A stretch of DNA of 64,000 nt from Agriotes lineatus (lineage: Eukaryota > Arthropoda > Insecta > Coleoptera > Elateridae). Where the stretch lies: contig CALNHX010003300.1 in assembly GCA_940337035.1 (NCBI GenBank), forward strand, positions 1 to 64,000, given 5' to 3'. The stretch's first letter is position 1, and each line of letters begins with the position of its first letter. Position numbers and translations under genes: made by a program. Positions 1 to 10,726 of this stretch are shown here, piece by piece. The notes under the pieces were generated by a model that was not told the origin of the DNA, ran no database searches, and saw only the letters and a program-made list of their open reading frames with translations.

Positions 1-440
1 GTCAGTATGTCCGAAATCCATATCTATGAGTCCGAAAGTCACCCCCGAAAATGATCATTTGTAGTTTCTTAGGGGGCGGTATTTGCGAGTATAGTGGTGA
101 ATTGTCGAGAGAGTTCGCCGCCATCTTGGCAAATAGAATAAATGCATTTTTATCGACATATCTCAAGGTTCACTGAAGCTATCTTAGAAACAGCGTTTTA
201 AAGGGAGTACAATTTTCAAGAATTTATGTTCTATTGACTTTCCCTATAGGACTAATATTGATTGCATTTATTGCGTGAGAATTCTGAAAATGGAAGAGCA
301 AGAAACGGTTTTCTGTATTTTTCTCAGAATAGGTATCTCATGCGAGAAAATTGCTTAATATAAAACTTATAGGGCGCAAGAGAACCTGTAATTTGGTATA
401 TATAATTTTTACGAAGGAAGTATTGTAATGGCGAAAAAAT
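1..440 (+). repeat. CGGTATGT-end repeat, copy 1
   Basis: First of four copies of a repeat end that begins (T)CGGTATGTYCGAA, then carries a CTCTTGTGGTTTGTTAGG-like block, a GGTGAATTGTCGGAGAG-like block and the motif TTCGCCGCCATCTT, and ends near a TTTGGTATATATAATTTTT block. This copy starts at the window edge as GTCAGTATGTCCGAA, so its outer side cannot be seen. Other copies lie at 2351 (same strand) and at 3960-4162 and 12716-13012 (opposite strand). The family is not recognised; the paired opposite orientations suggest terminal inverted repeats of a larger element. Confidence 0.6.
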
Positions 441-600
441 CACCTTCTGATATTTATTCGGATCTTCACGTTTCAGGGTCCCTAGATGACGAAAAACAGG
501 TTTTCTCAATTCCGTCTGTCTGTCCGTCTGTTGGCGGTATAACTCAAAAACTATTTGTTGGACGAAGACGATAGTTTGAATACAAATTACATATTTCTCT
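395..600 (-). mobile_element. Fragment of HINE-like repeat family A
   Basis: Read on the minus strand this stretch has GAGTTATAC, a GACAGACAGAC microsatellite, AGGGACCCTGAAACGTGAAG and ATACTTCCTTCGT in the same order as the two longer copies at 16559-17235 and 58578-59229. It is a truncated, diverged member. The layout (subterminal inverted repeat, internal GACA microsatellite, terminal hairpin) resembles Helentron-derived non-autonomous elements such as DINE-1, which is an inference. Confidence 0.45.
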
Positions 601-2350
601 GGCACAAAACCGACAAAACTTCAGACAATTATATACAGAGTATAAAAATATAAAATTTTGCATGTTTTTGCTTTAACTGGCAAATACATAAAATGAATAA
701 TTTGTATATAACGCAGGCTTTATCATTGATAAAACTGGGGTCTAACAAATACAGGATAAATGTTGTACGATACAAAAAGAAGCAACGAATAGGTGCGTTA
801 CGTTAAATATAGCTGCAACGTGAAACGGGTCAACTCGTGCCACCTGTATTTATTCAAAGTATATCTTTTTATTATATGCAAATTAGCAATAAAGCCTGAC
901 AGTAACTGCTCTTGTATTTATACACGTAGTCAGTGTGGTGCGCCGCGAACTCGTGACGGAAGGTGTTAACAGTGCAGTTTTCGCACGGAAGTAACCGTCC
1001 GATAAGGAATCAAGACTGGACGCCTGCAAGATGTAGAATTGGCGCAAAAGCCCGGCGTATGAGGCATTCGCGCCCCAGTGGGTGAAGAGTCCGAATCAGG
1101 GAATTAGCAGCCAGATCGTCAACCAGTGTGGTTGCTGCGAGTTTGCTGACAAACTCGCGAATTACCAGTGACACGAAGCGGGCTAAGAACAGCCCAAAAC
1201 AGCGCATTATATAGTGTACTGTGGCCGGCAATAATCTGCCGCTGGCTCATTGTGCCTCTAAAGAAGAAGCCAGCGCCAAAAGTGTCCTGATCCTTCCGCA
1301 GTTTAAGCCTTGTTAGAAAACAACTATCGTTGCGACTCCATATGAGGAGCACCTGCCTTAGTAGACGACTAGAGCATCGGGAAGGCACCCAAAAGCCAGG
1401 TTATTTAATAGCCATAATCACGGTGCAAGCGAAATATTATTGCACCAGCTGGAGCCGTTACCCTTGTGTTTGTTAGCACGGGGAATTACCGCTGTTCGAA
1501 CTCCACGGTTACGTCATCTCAACGTTCACGCACTATCTTCAAAGGCCGGTATTAGGTTATGGACACGTTTCAAGAAGGGACAGCGTCGCGATAAGTTTAT
1601 TAGTGCACGCCATTTAACTTTGCGCCGATTAATGAACTGCTACGTATCTGTTTGTAGTATTCGCATATACGTAGCGTGTTAGCGCCGTATTTTGTATGTA
1701 TTCATATGTATTCTCTTGTGTGTATTTGTTTCCAGATTATAATTATGTACTCTTTGTAAGTTGCCATGCGTTTTATTGCCATTAACGATTGCATTGGTAA
1801 GTACAACATTTCAGGTGTCTACAAGTTGGTCTCAAATAAGAGTAGCTTCTCTTAGCCACTCTGCGAATATAAAAGAGAGTCTCATAAGCATACCGATTGA
1901 ATCGACTAGCGAACCCAGGGCAAAGTAAAGTAATAATTCAGTAAGTGTAGGTAGGAAAGAGACGCCGCGCTTCAAACGGTTCCGGTGGTTCTGAAAGCAA
2001 ACGCGCTTTACCTGTGGGCTAGCGCAGAACATAGAAATCGAATGGGCAGGCTCGTTCGCAGGCGCTGAAGTTCGACTTCTATCACCGGTATAATTTTTTG
2101 TTTGAAAATTGATGTAATTTGCATTACCAAGTGTTTCCTTCTATTTTTTCAGTATTATTAGAAACTTGACGATTTTTTTACGCCTAGTTTCCTTCGAGTT
2201 TTAAAATTATTTAGTATCACAACGTCCACTGGCGAGGGAAGTTCTGAGTAAAGCCCTTTACAGATTTTTTTAATTTGTGGTTGATATTGTACACTGTAGA
2301 GCCCCGCAAAGGTAATCATGTCGGCGTTTGGCTGTACAGTCGTACTCTAC
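601..2350. other. Unassigned stretch with a GC-richer block
   Basis: No gene recognised. About 930-1680 is clearly richer in G+C and CpG than its surroundings and contains an 80-codon open frame at 1440-1682 (+) and 73- and 89-codon frames on the minus strand, none resembling a family I know. The block could be an old LTR or a relic of a coding region; no direct terminal repeats were seen to support an LTR. Confidence 0.4.
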
Positions 2351-2740
2351 TCGGTATGTCCGAACTCCCTATCTTGACTGCGACAATTATCCTCCGTGAA
2401 TAATCTCTTGTGGTTTGTTGCCTTCTGAAAGTGTAGTGGGCAGTTGTCGGAAAGATATGCAAATAGCGTTCGCCGCCATCTTAAAAAAGTTATTAAAGGC
2501 TTTATATTCAAATATCTCGCTTCTCGTTGAGGCTTCATTAAACATTGATACTGCGTTCTAAAGGACGACAAATTTCCTAGAATTTATGTTCCCTTGATAT
2601 GTTTTGTAGGACTCATATTACTTTTATTTATTGAACGGGAAGTTGAAAATGAAAACGCAGCTAACGGTTTTTCGTATTTTTATCGGAATGGATTTATTAT
2701 CGAACTTGTAGTTTGCAATTTGGTATATATTGTTATGATA
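2351..2740 (+). repeat. CGGTATGT-end repeat, copy 2
   Basis: Begins TCGGTATGTCCGAACTCC and continues through TTCGCCGCCATCTT to TTTGGTATATATTG. Its first ~160 bp match the inverted copy ending at 4162 very closely, including TCGGTATGTYCGAACTCCCT. The two therefore look like the ends of one ~1.8-kb element (2351-4162), the right arm being truncated. Confidence 0.6.
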
Positions 2741-3959
2741 CAACCCTAATGTGGTTTGAATCAAATTTGTTAACATTGGGAAATTACAGTGGGTTGGAAA
2801 TGGTTTGGATTTATTCGCGGAAAAGGCGGATATGTGTATGGAACAATAGCTATTTGAAAGAACAGGTGGATTCGAATATAATATTGATAAAATTCAGTTT
2901 GAAAATGAATGACAAATACTTAATTTGAAATAAAATAAAGTAGGTTTAATTCAAATAGATAAGACTACAGTGTATAAAAAAGGAAAATTGGTTGTAGTTC
3001 AGAATTTTATTTTTAATTATTAAGAATAAACAACTTGTAAAAAAATGTAACGAATTTAATTTGGAGTCATTAAAGTATCTAAAATTAATCCTAGTTTATT
3101 ATAAAAATGTTTGGATAACAAAAAGGTAATACTAAAATTTGCGTGGTGAAAGATATAAGAAGATCTAAACACATAAGTAGAATAACAGATATAAAACTAA
3201 GGATGATTACAAGTATGTGGTTTAAAATAAGCAAGCAGAATTAATCTATAAAAAGGGAATAACTAGAGAAGAATATGAAGTCAAGTTTATTGGCAAAATA
3301 CATTTAACGTCAGACATTAATTGAATTGGATTGCATTGGGTTGTTCAGTAATAAGGGAGAGTTCCAGAGGAGCACTATCAGTTAAGTGGGCACGTTCCAG
3401 GAAGTTTGCCAGCGGCAGTGAAGGAAGTTTGGCGCAGCAGTAAGTAAAGGAAGTCAGCATCTGCAGATTTGGTCGGTTGACAACATTCTGAGGGATCTTT
3501 CATTGCTGGAAAGTGCGTCAGAGCTTGTAGCAGTAGACAGAGAGGAGGAGGTTGGTTTGCATTCTGGACATTGTGGAGATCAATTGAAGCGTAATTACTA
3601 GAAAAGGCAAATAAAAGACTATAAAAGTGAATTAGCTATCACAGAATTACTTACTGTGTTTTCTAATATAGTTGTGTAACAGGAAGGTAGTCTGGTGTTT
3701 GTAATTTGAATTTTACATCTGTTTTTTGACATTTTGTTGATATAAGTATTGACTTATGTATGTGATATTTAAAATATTAGAAAATCAATCTTTCCGAAAG
3801 CAAGTAACTAGATAAAAAAACCCACCCCTGTTGAGTTTTCAGGAGCTATCAATAATAGTTACTATTGACATTAAAATACATAATAGGGCAATTTGTAATT
3901 AAAAAAATCTAATAAATATCAATACTTGAAGGTTCAGTACATATTAAAGGCACAGCAAT
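2741..3959. other. Interior of the putative 2351-4162 element; nothing recognised
   Basis: AT-rich sequence between the two inverted CGGTATGT ends. The longest open frame (2713-2928, 71 codons) resembles no family. A poly-purine rich part lies at 3350-3600. No transposase could be identified, so the element, if real, is non-autonomous. Confidence 0.35.
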
Positions 3960-4162
3960 GTGTAGCCAGTGCAATATATAATTTTTACTTCCCTCGTCTG
4001 AAAGACTTTAATACCTGTCTTTAAGATGGCGGCGAACGCTATTTGAATATATTTCCAACAACTCATCACAACACTCTCAGAAGGCCTCCCTAACAAACAA
4101 CAAAAGATCATTCACGGAGGATGAATGTGGGAGTGAAGATAGGGAGTTCGAACATACCGACC
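3960..4162 (-). repeat. CGGTATGT-end repeat, copy 3 (inverted)
   Basis: Minus strand begins TCGGTATGTTCGAACTCCCT at 4162 and runs through TTCGCCGCCATCTTAA near 4030. It pairs with the copy at 2351. Beyond the CCGCCATCTT block similarity to the other copies drops, so this arm is shortened. Confidence 0.55.
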
Positions 4163-4710
4163 AGACTATTACTAAAGAACATATAACATGAAGAACTTCA
4201 GCCCTGAGGTTTACCTGCGTATACCGCGAAATTACTCGTCCACCAGCATCGCAGTTTTAGGCCCTCTGTGAACTAGGTAACCAGTTAAATCCTTTCAGGG
4301 TATTCCAGAAACAAACCATTCTAAAAAGATTTCTTCGACTAAATAGATAGGGGTGTTGCCAGATTTAAAACATATTTAAAACGGTGTGACATAATTTCGT
4401 TTTCCTCCGTTAACATTGTAGCTCAAACTTGCTACTTTTATTGAAATGACAGAAATTCATTTCGAAGCAAATTTTATTAAGTTCTATTCTTCTCGTCTGG
4501 GAAATATGTTATTACCAATTAAGGCCAGTGTACCGAGTTACATTTTACAAGATTCTAATTCGAGGCATTTAATTTAGATATTTCCAGAAAAAAGCTTTCC
4601 TACGGTTATCAGGAATGACGTCAGTTAGATAGGAATTACAATAATTCAGAAATATTTTAATGATACGTAGTTAACTAATTAACTAATTATTTTGTACAGT
4701 ATTTGCAAAT
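4163..4710. other. AT-rich spacer; nothing recognised
   Basis: No open frame of interest, RNA gene or repeat end was identified here. Confidence 0.4.
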
Positions 4711-4929
4711 ACTGTTCGGTGGGCTGGTCATGTAGCCAGACAGAACAAAGACAGACGGGTATACAAAATTATAGAATGCCAGCCAAGACATACAAAAAGA
4801 AGCGTGGGACGCCCCCAAGACGATATTAGAAGTGTGGCAGGTAAACGGTGGATGAATATTGCACAAGACAGGAAAAGATGGAAGAAAATGGAAGAGACCT
4901 ACGTTCAAGAGTGGACTGATAATGGTTGA
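4711..4929 (+). pseudogene. 3' tail of an RTE-type LINE (reverse transcriptase C-terminus)
   Basis: The plus strand reads a 72-residue frame starting TVRWAGHVARQNKDRR and ending YVQEWTDNG followed by TGA at 4927-4929. RWAGHVAR, a GRPQDDIR segment, a W-N-A-Q-D-R segment and a final W-T-N-G are the usual C-terminal signature of insect RTE/endonuclease-reverse-transcriptase LINEs. Only this last piece is present: just upstream no RT motifs are in frame. It is followed by AAAAGGAGAAGAAGAAGAAG, a simple-repeat tail common at the 3' end of such elements. It is a 5'-truncated insertion. The long open frame on the opposite strand is an antisense shadow. Confidence 0.8.
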
Positions 4930-5186
4930 AAAAGGAGAAGAAGAAGAAGAGAGTTCGAATTTTGTACCGACCGTTTGCATAGAGAAGTTGCACCAGCGAG
5001 CTAGGTTTTCCAGGAAATTATAGCGGGCTCTTTACCTGAGGAGCCAGTTCCCGGCGCTACCCCCACAAAAATGCTTTAAGGGCATTCATTTGTTATCTGT
5101 AGCTTTGGGAGACGAGTCGTGGCGAGTCGGCATTATAAATCAAACCCACGAAGCACTGCGAGTGGAACCATTCCCCTACAAATGCT

Positions 5187-5420
5187 TTGCAAAGTATTTA
5201 GTATTTAAATACATTTTTGAAAGTACTTAAATACTTTTAGGCTATTTTAATATTTTTTGAATATTTAAATACTTTGAGAGTATTTTAATATTCTCAAAGG
5301 ATGACGTATTGGACGTTTAAAATTACGCAAAAAGTATTTACTAGTTGGAAATATATTTTTTGAAGAAATAGAGGCAATTAAATACCTTTGTAAATACTTT
5401 TTGCGTAATTTTAAACATCT
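5187..5420. repeat. AGTATTTAAATACT-type palindromic satellite
   Basis: Repeats of AGTATTTAAATAC and its reverse complement, with variants (TTTGAAAG, TTTTAGG) between units. The same units make up the interior of the hAT element at 17293-19460, so this is probably a relic of the same family without identifiable ends. Confidence 0.6.
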
Positions 5421-5630
5421 TTTAGGTCATTGGACATTACACGTTGGAATTCACACTATGAGTCTGTAATCCAAATTTTAACAAAAAAAATATACTTATA
5501 AATTTTAGCAATAAATACTTATTTAATATGAAAAGCATTCAATTAAACAACATTGCGTGAAAAAAATGAAGTGGAATATTTAACAAAATAGGTTGAACTT
5601 TCTAAGTCACTAGTTTTAGCATTAAATATT

Positions 5631-5922
5631 AGTAGTATACGGACACTTTTATTTTGATAGCTGTCAACCAAATTTTAATTGATTCGCGGATTCGCGTTTT
5701 AATTCGCGGATTTATTCGCGGATTTCGCGGTTTTAATTCGCGGATTGACCCAATTAATTTCGCGGTTTGATCTAATTAATCACATATGAAGTTTGATATG
5801 TAATTTACATATGTGCTACTGATTAAATTACGCATTAGTTTCTGATTAAATTACGCGGCGGCCATTTTTTAATTTGCTTCCGGAATTACGCGGCGGCCAT
5901 TTTATTTTCGCGTGAATATTTG
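5631..5922 (+). repeat. Left terminal inverted repeat of the Polinton-like element
   Basis: Starts AGTAGTATACGGACAC and holds repeated TTCGCGGATT/AATTCGCGG motifs at 5690-5765, a Y-shaped AT block around TCACATATGAAGTTTGATA, and two ACGCGGCGGCCATTTT units. The copy at the right end differs by only a few substitutions and one ~10-bp deletion in the TTCGCGG repeats. Confidence 0.85.
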
Positions 5923-5929
5923 AATTCGA

Positions 5930-6165
5930 AATTTGTAGTTTCAATTTTTGAATTTAAACTTCCCGGGTGTCGGCCATCTTGGTTTTCTGCGCACGCACTT
6001 CTCTCGACTGACTTTTAATTTCAATTTTTCAGATTTTTTTTCTAAGTTCAATTTTTTGAATTTAAACTTCCCGGGGTGTCGGTAATCTTGGTTTTCTGCG
6101 TGCGCACTTCTCGCGGTTGTCCTTTTAATTTCAATTTTCGCGGAAATATTTGAATTTCAAACTGG
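5930..6165. repeat. Tandem duplication inside the Polinton-like element
   Basis: Two copies of a ~120-bp unit with TTTGAATTTAAACTTCCCGG, a GGTGTCGG(C/T) box, ATCTTGGTTTTCTGCG and GCGCACTTCTC in each. It directly follows the left terminal repeat. Confidence 0.75.
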
Positions 6166-6246
6166 TAGATCTTCCGTCTTTCTCATCTGGCGTTGGTTGT
6201 CTCTCTCTCTTGCATTCACAGAAGGGCTGTTTATATTTAAAAAAAT

Positions 6247-6328
6247 CTCTGGCCCCAAGTGGATTTGAACCCTAGTTGTTTGGCTAGTACCCAGACACCG
6301 TATCCATAGAGCTACCGAGCCGTTGCAA
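6247..6328 (-). pseudogene. tRNA-like sequence (pol III type, degenerate)
   Basis: Minus strand has an A-box-like GGTAGCTCTATGGATA and a B box GGTTCAAATCC in correct order and spacing, with a T-run (TTTTTTT) just downstream. The acceptor arms pair only partly and the anticodon stem is poor, so it is a tRNA pseudogene or the head of a SINE rather than a working tRNA. It lies inside the Polinton-like element. Confidence 0.6.
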
Positions 6329-6811
6329 ATTTTATGTGTATAACGGAAAGCTACTTTCTCTGCTCTGACGTCATACTGCCAGATTTAAAACAAACTATTT
6401 TTTCAAAAATTTAAATTATAAGAATGGGGTTGCATAGCCTGTGGTATTAAACGAGGTGTAGTAATTTTAAAAAATTTTTGCAACTGGGTTTGCCATAATT
6501 AATTATTTTATCTTTATAATATGAGTGACGCGCATGAGTGGATTAACGATATTTCCATTGGAGATTCTCATTGTCCCTACCTACTATATAGTTGGAAATT
6601 TCTGCTTGACCATCGAAATTTGAAAGCCATATAAATAGAAATAATTTTTATAATTTGCCCCAACAGAACGTATGATATCTAGCTTATGCGCAAATTTCAT
6701 AATAATATCAATTTTTACTAGAGCAAATACATTTTGTTCCTCGATCAAATTTCAAAAAGAGGCCAGTTTAAAACCGTTGGAGACGATTTTGCATTGTGCG
6801 TCACGGAATAC

Positions 6812-7004
6812 GATAACATGAACAAGAAGATAATACGTATTGCTTGAGTAAGAAAGATATAAACATAGTAGCAAATATTCGAGAAGGCTTGACTCTTAAT
6901 TTAATTATGACATTTGTCAAGTATAAACATGCCTACTAATATAACTTTGTATGGCTATCTCTTTCTTACTCAAGCAATACGTATTATCTTCTTGTTCATG
7001 TTAT
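6812..7004. repeat. 45-bp inverted repeat with ~95-bp loop
   Basis: 6812-6860 and 6957-7004 are reverse complements over about 45 bp, almost without mismatch (ATAACATGAACAAGAAGATA at the outer end). The loop is AT-rich and contains no gene. Confidence 0.8.
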
Positions 7005-7369
7005 CTCATTGCTGTTATATATAATTATGGCCCAGCAGTATATCCAAACGTGCACTTTTTCAAATTTTTGAGAACTCATGCTAGCTCAGTTTCAAATTCT
7101 CTACAAAAACAGTATTTGGTGTGGATAGGCATCGATATATCTTAATAATTTTCAAACTACGTAACTCTAACTTGTTGCAATTTTAGTAAGATTTGAATAA
7201 AAACACACAATTTCGCTGAAAAAGTTCTAACCAAAAACGACAAAAACAATATTTTTATAATAATATTTTCTACCACCAGCATTTCTAGAAGCAAAATTGC
7301 CGTAACGTAGACTCGCTGTGCATTTTATTACTTAAATTCTTATACTTTTGATGAAAATATATGCATGTT

Positions 7370-8330
7370 GACCACAAATTAACATAAATTTGAAATAAAA
7401 ACACGCACTTTCGCTGAAAAATGTTCTGTTCCACATCATCTCATATAAATTTTTACAAAAACTGACATCATGTCACTTGAAATTATACAAAAAACGACAT
7501 TTTTACTCAACACACGACGAAAATTGAACAAAAATCACTCAATTACACAGCATCTCACATAAATTTTTACAAAATCGCCATCATTTTACATAAACTATGC
7601 ATAATTTTCCAATTGTTTTACACTTTTTTATAAAATGCATCGCTCAAAATTAAAAAAAATCGCAATTTCATTAAAAATCTTCTACCACAAGCATCTCGAT
7701 AAGCAAAATTTCAGTTACGTAGGCTCATTGTTCATTTTTCTTACGAAAATTAACTCAAAATTGAACAAAACTCACACAATTACACATCATGTCACATACA
7801 TTTTTACAAAAATCGACATCATGTCACATAAATTATACAAAAACAGACATCATGTCACTTGAAATTATACAAAAAACGACATTTTTTCTCAACACACGAC
7901 GAAAATTGAACAAAAATCACTCAATTACACAGCATCTCACATAAATTTTTACAAAATCGACATCATTTTACATAAACTATGCATAATTTTGCAAATGTTT
8001 TACAGTTTTTATAAAATGCATCGCTCAAAATTAAAAGAAATCGCAATTTTGTTGAAAACATCTTCTACCACAATCATTTCGATAAACAAAATTCAAAAAT
8101 TCTTGTACTTTTGGTGGAAATATATGTATGTTGACCACAAATTAACATAATTTTGAATAAGAACGCACAATTTCGTTGAAAAAATGTTCTGACACCGTCA
8201 TTTCACTTAAAATTTTACAAAAACTGACATCATATCACTTGAAATTATACAAAAAACGACATTTTTATGCAATAAGCGATAAAAAATACACCACCTCACA
8301 TTATTTCACTTAAAAAATGATCACAATTCG
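7370..8330. repeat. AT-rich tandem array, unit about 370 bp
   Basis: Blocks recur in the same order: TGTTGACCACAAATTAACAT (7367 and 8129), CTTGAAATTATACAAAAAAC (7478, 7858 and 8238), ACACAGCATCTCACATAAAT (7548 and 7928), ATAAAATGCATCGCTCAAAA (7631 and 8011). The array covers the middle of the Polinton-like element and holds no credible gene; the 75-codon frame at 7635-7862 is a by-product of the repeats. Confidence 0.75.
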
Positions 8331-8760
8331 TTTTATAAATCTTTTTGTAAAACGAAAATGATGTAAAAGCAGTTTTTAGAGTTATTTCTAAGCATAATTT
8401 TGCAAATGTTTTACACTTTTTTATAAAATGTATCGCTCAAAATTAAAAAAATTCACAATTTTTTAAATTAGATTACACCATTATGACATCGTAGATTGAT
8501 TTTTTGAAATTTTACAATTTGTAACTGTAAAATAACTTCAAATACTAATATTTTAGCTTTAGATTTTGTAATTATTGCAGATTCGTAAAAAAACAAAAGC
8601 AGAGTAGAAATAAAAAACACAAAAACTTTGTAATAAACAAATATATTGTTCTTATTTCGTATAATACTTAATAATATAAAAATAAATGTACAGCTGAATG
8701 TCTTATTTTCTAAAATTTCGCTATCAATTTTCAACGTAGAACAAATTTCAGTGTGGCATT

Positions 8761-9528
8761 TTAAAGTTTAAGATGCTCCCAATCTAGATTTCCATTCGTT
8801 TTTGAGGTTGAGGACCTCTCCCTTAGAGGCGCTTTTCTAACAGCCCTTTTTTGGAGGCGTTTCCTTATCGGCGTTCTTCTGACTGAACCTTTTTGATGTG
8901 GACTTGGATGAGTAGCTGGTGTTTTTAATTTATATTCTAAATCGGACTCGCAGTTATCAGTTTCCATTTCGGTTTTTCCTGTAGTACCAGTCGGGGCTGG
9001 CACTTTTTGCTGCTTAGGTTTAGGCAGCAGCACATGAGCAACGTTAAGGTCTTTGATGTAATCAGCAAACTGTAGGCGTCCGGGTAGATTAATAGTTTTT
9101 CGAGGCCTCAGAGTGTCGTGAACTAAATCGACTATGTTAGACGCCGGTAAAATTTCACCCTTTATAGTAACGGTACCCTTGTGATCCCAGCTCACATCGT
9201 TTGAGGTACTCAAAATGCGTAGGAAAACTTCAGCTTTTTTCATAAAAGTTTTGGGAAGTGTAGATAAAATAACGGCATTTGATAGGCTGTTACTGTTTGT
9301 TTCAATAGGTATTTTGATTGGCTGCCGTGCCTGGTTTGTGAAATGAAGGAATCTTTGTAAAACTTGGTTGTACTGCCCCCATTTATCGTGATCAGTTAAT
9401 TTGGACTTTACAACTTTTTGCATTTCGTCATGAAGCTGTGATAATATATTTTTCTCCGTATTCTCGCCAGACTTAAGACGTTGGACAAATTCCGGCGATA
9501 CAATCAACATCTTTCGTTCTTGGTCCAT
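8761..9528 (-). CDS. Polinton-associated protein of unknown function (255 aa)
   Basis: The open frame runs to 9645, but codons upstream of the ATG at 9528 come from the terminal repeat of the inserted foldback element (9618-10713), so I take MDQERKMLIV at 9528 as the native start. The N-terminal half has a D-K-W-x-x-Y-x-x-V-L-Q-R-F-L pattern, the middle a L-P-K-T-F-x-x-K-A segment followed by W-D-x-x-G-x-V-x-I-x-G and S-N-I-V-D-L-V, and the C-terminal ~60 residues are highly basic (RRTPIRKRLQKRAVRKAPLR). I recall this layout from invertebrate proteins that travel with Polinton/adintovirus-like elements, but the function is not known to me. No signal peptide or membrane segment is visible. It is the only long gene between the terminal repeats, is uninterrupted, and may be recent or still selected. 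A domesticated host gene is the alternative. Confidence 0.55.
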   Translation of the reverse strand: MDQERKMLIVSPEFVQRLKSGENTEKNILSQLHDEMQKVVKSKLTDHDKWGQYNQVLQRFLHFTNQARQPIKIPIETNSNSLSNAVILSTLPKTFMKKAEVFLRILSTSNDVSWDHKGTVTIKGEILPASNIVDLVHDTLRPRKTINLPGRLQFADYIKDLNVAHVLLPKPKQQKVPAPTGTTGKTEMETDNCESDLEYKLKTPATHPSPHQKGSVRRTPIRKRLQKRAVRKAPLRERSSTSKTNGNLDWEHLKL

Positions 9529-9617
9529 TTTAGTCGAAAAGGAGCTCAGTCGTTTGTTCTGGTCGAGCCGTCGTGAAGAAACTAACTTAAAATCAAGACT
9601 TTCATAATAAATATATA

Positions 9618-10713
9618 CAGTGTGTTTCACTTTACATGGAAGCACCCCTGTATTTTATTTGTTTTTGTATGAATCGTCTTGAATTTTTTACCAGTTGTAC
9701 AACTCACCAAGAGGCATCTATTCATGTCCTTGAGCGCAAATGACGTTATTAGCCTGGCCTACTACGATGAAGAACATGATTCGTATTGTCAATATTTTGC
9801 ATCGCGTTAGAGTTACAGCAAAAAGTTATTAAGAAAAGTTGTTTAGAATCAAACGAATACCCCAGATACCAATTTTCGTTTAATAATTCGAATTTTTAAT
9901 TTTTATCCATAAATTTGTCAAAGTCCCAAATTTCAACTTTTAATTTGGTATCAAATGGTGCCATGGAGAAACAGCATTTTTATTATTGTTGGAAACGCCA
10001 TTAGCTATTAATAATGGCTGAATTAAGTTTAACTGTAGCTGAGAAAGTAGAAATAATTAGAATTACTGGTGACAATTCAAGATCCAATAGAGAAGTAGCT
10101 AGAATATTTAATGGAAGGCATCCAGGGCGTGCACCTATTTAACCTGGAACTGTTTAAAAAATTAATCAACTTTTTAATTTGTGTCAGGATAAATAGGTGC
10201 ACGCCCTGGAAGCCTTCCATTAAATATTCTAGCTACTTCTCTATTGGATCTTGAATTTTCACCAGTAATTCTAATTATTTCTACTTTCTCAGCTACAGTT
10301 AAACGTAATTCAGCCATTATTAATAGCTAATGACGTTTGCAACAATAATAAAAATGCTGTTTCTCCATGGCACGATTCTATAGCAAATTAAAAGTTGAAA
10401 TTTGGGACTTGGACCAATTTATGGATAAAAATTAAAAATTCGAATTATTAAACGAAAATCGGTATCTGGGGTACTCTTTTGATTCTAAACAACTTTTCTT
10501 AATAACTTTTTGCTGTAACTCCAACGCGATGCAAAATATTGACAATACGATCCATGTTATTCATCGTAGTAGGCCAGGCTAATAACGTCATTTGCGCTCA
10601 AGGACATGAATAGATGCCTCTTGGTGAGTTGTACAACTGGTAAAAAATTCAAATCGATTCATACAAAAACAAAGAAAATACAGGGGTGCTTCCATGTAAA
10701 GTGAAACACACTG
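9618..10713. mobile_element. Foldback (palindromic) Tc1/mariner-like element with TA duplication
   Basis: Two ~525-bp arms are reverse complements (outer sequence CAGTGTGTTTCACTTTACAT on both ends), separated by ~45 bp. TA dinucleotides flank it at 9616-9617 and 10714-10715. Each arm encodes the same short transposase N-terminus. It is inserted between the Polinton-like gene and tRNA-Leu, and its left end now supplies the first codons of the open frame that continues into that gene. Confidence 0.8.
10014..10142 (+). pseudogene. DUF4817-like helix-turn-helix fragment of a transposase
   Basis: Frame starting MAELSLTVAEKVEIIRI and ending in FNGRHPGRAPI then TAA, 42 residues. The E-K-V-E-I-I-x-I-x-G, A-R-I-F-N and H-P-x-R pattern matches the N-terminal DNA-binding domain found in many insect mariner-type transposases. 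Beyond the stop a PGTV-KINQLF-like continuation can be read in the loop, so a longer protein once existed. The opposite arm (10174-10317, minus) carries the same fragment with a few replacements. No catalytic domain remains. Confidence 0.7.
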
Positions 10714-10716
10714 TAT

Positions 10717-10723
10717 AAAAAAA
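10717..10723 (-). terminator. Pol III terminator of tRNA-Leu
   Basis: Seven T on the minus strand three bases after the tRNA 3' end. The foldback element ends 4 bp beyond it, so its insertion left the tRNA transcription unit whole. Confidence 0.7.
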
Positions 10724-10726
10724 TAT

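Noticed and set aside
930..1680. LTR of a retrotransposon
   Set aside because: No direct repeat partner, primer-binding site or polypurine tract was found in the window.
4687..4980. 97-codon minus-strand open frame
   Set aside because: Antisense of the LINE C-terminal coding sequence at 4711-4929.
7370..8330. Possible CRISPR-like array
   Set aside because: Units are ~370 bp and diverged, with no short identical repeats and uniform spacers.
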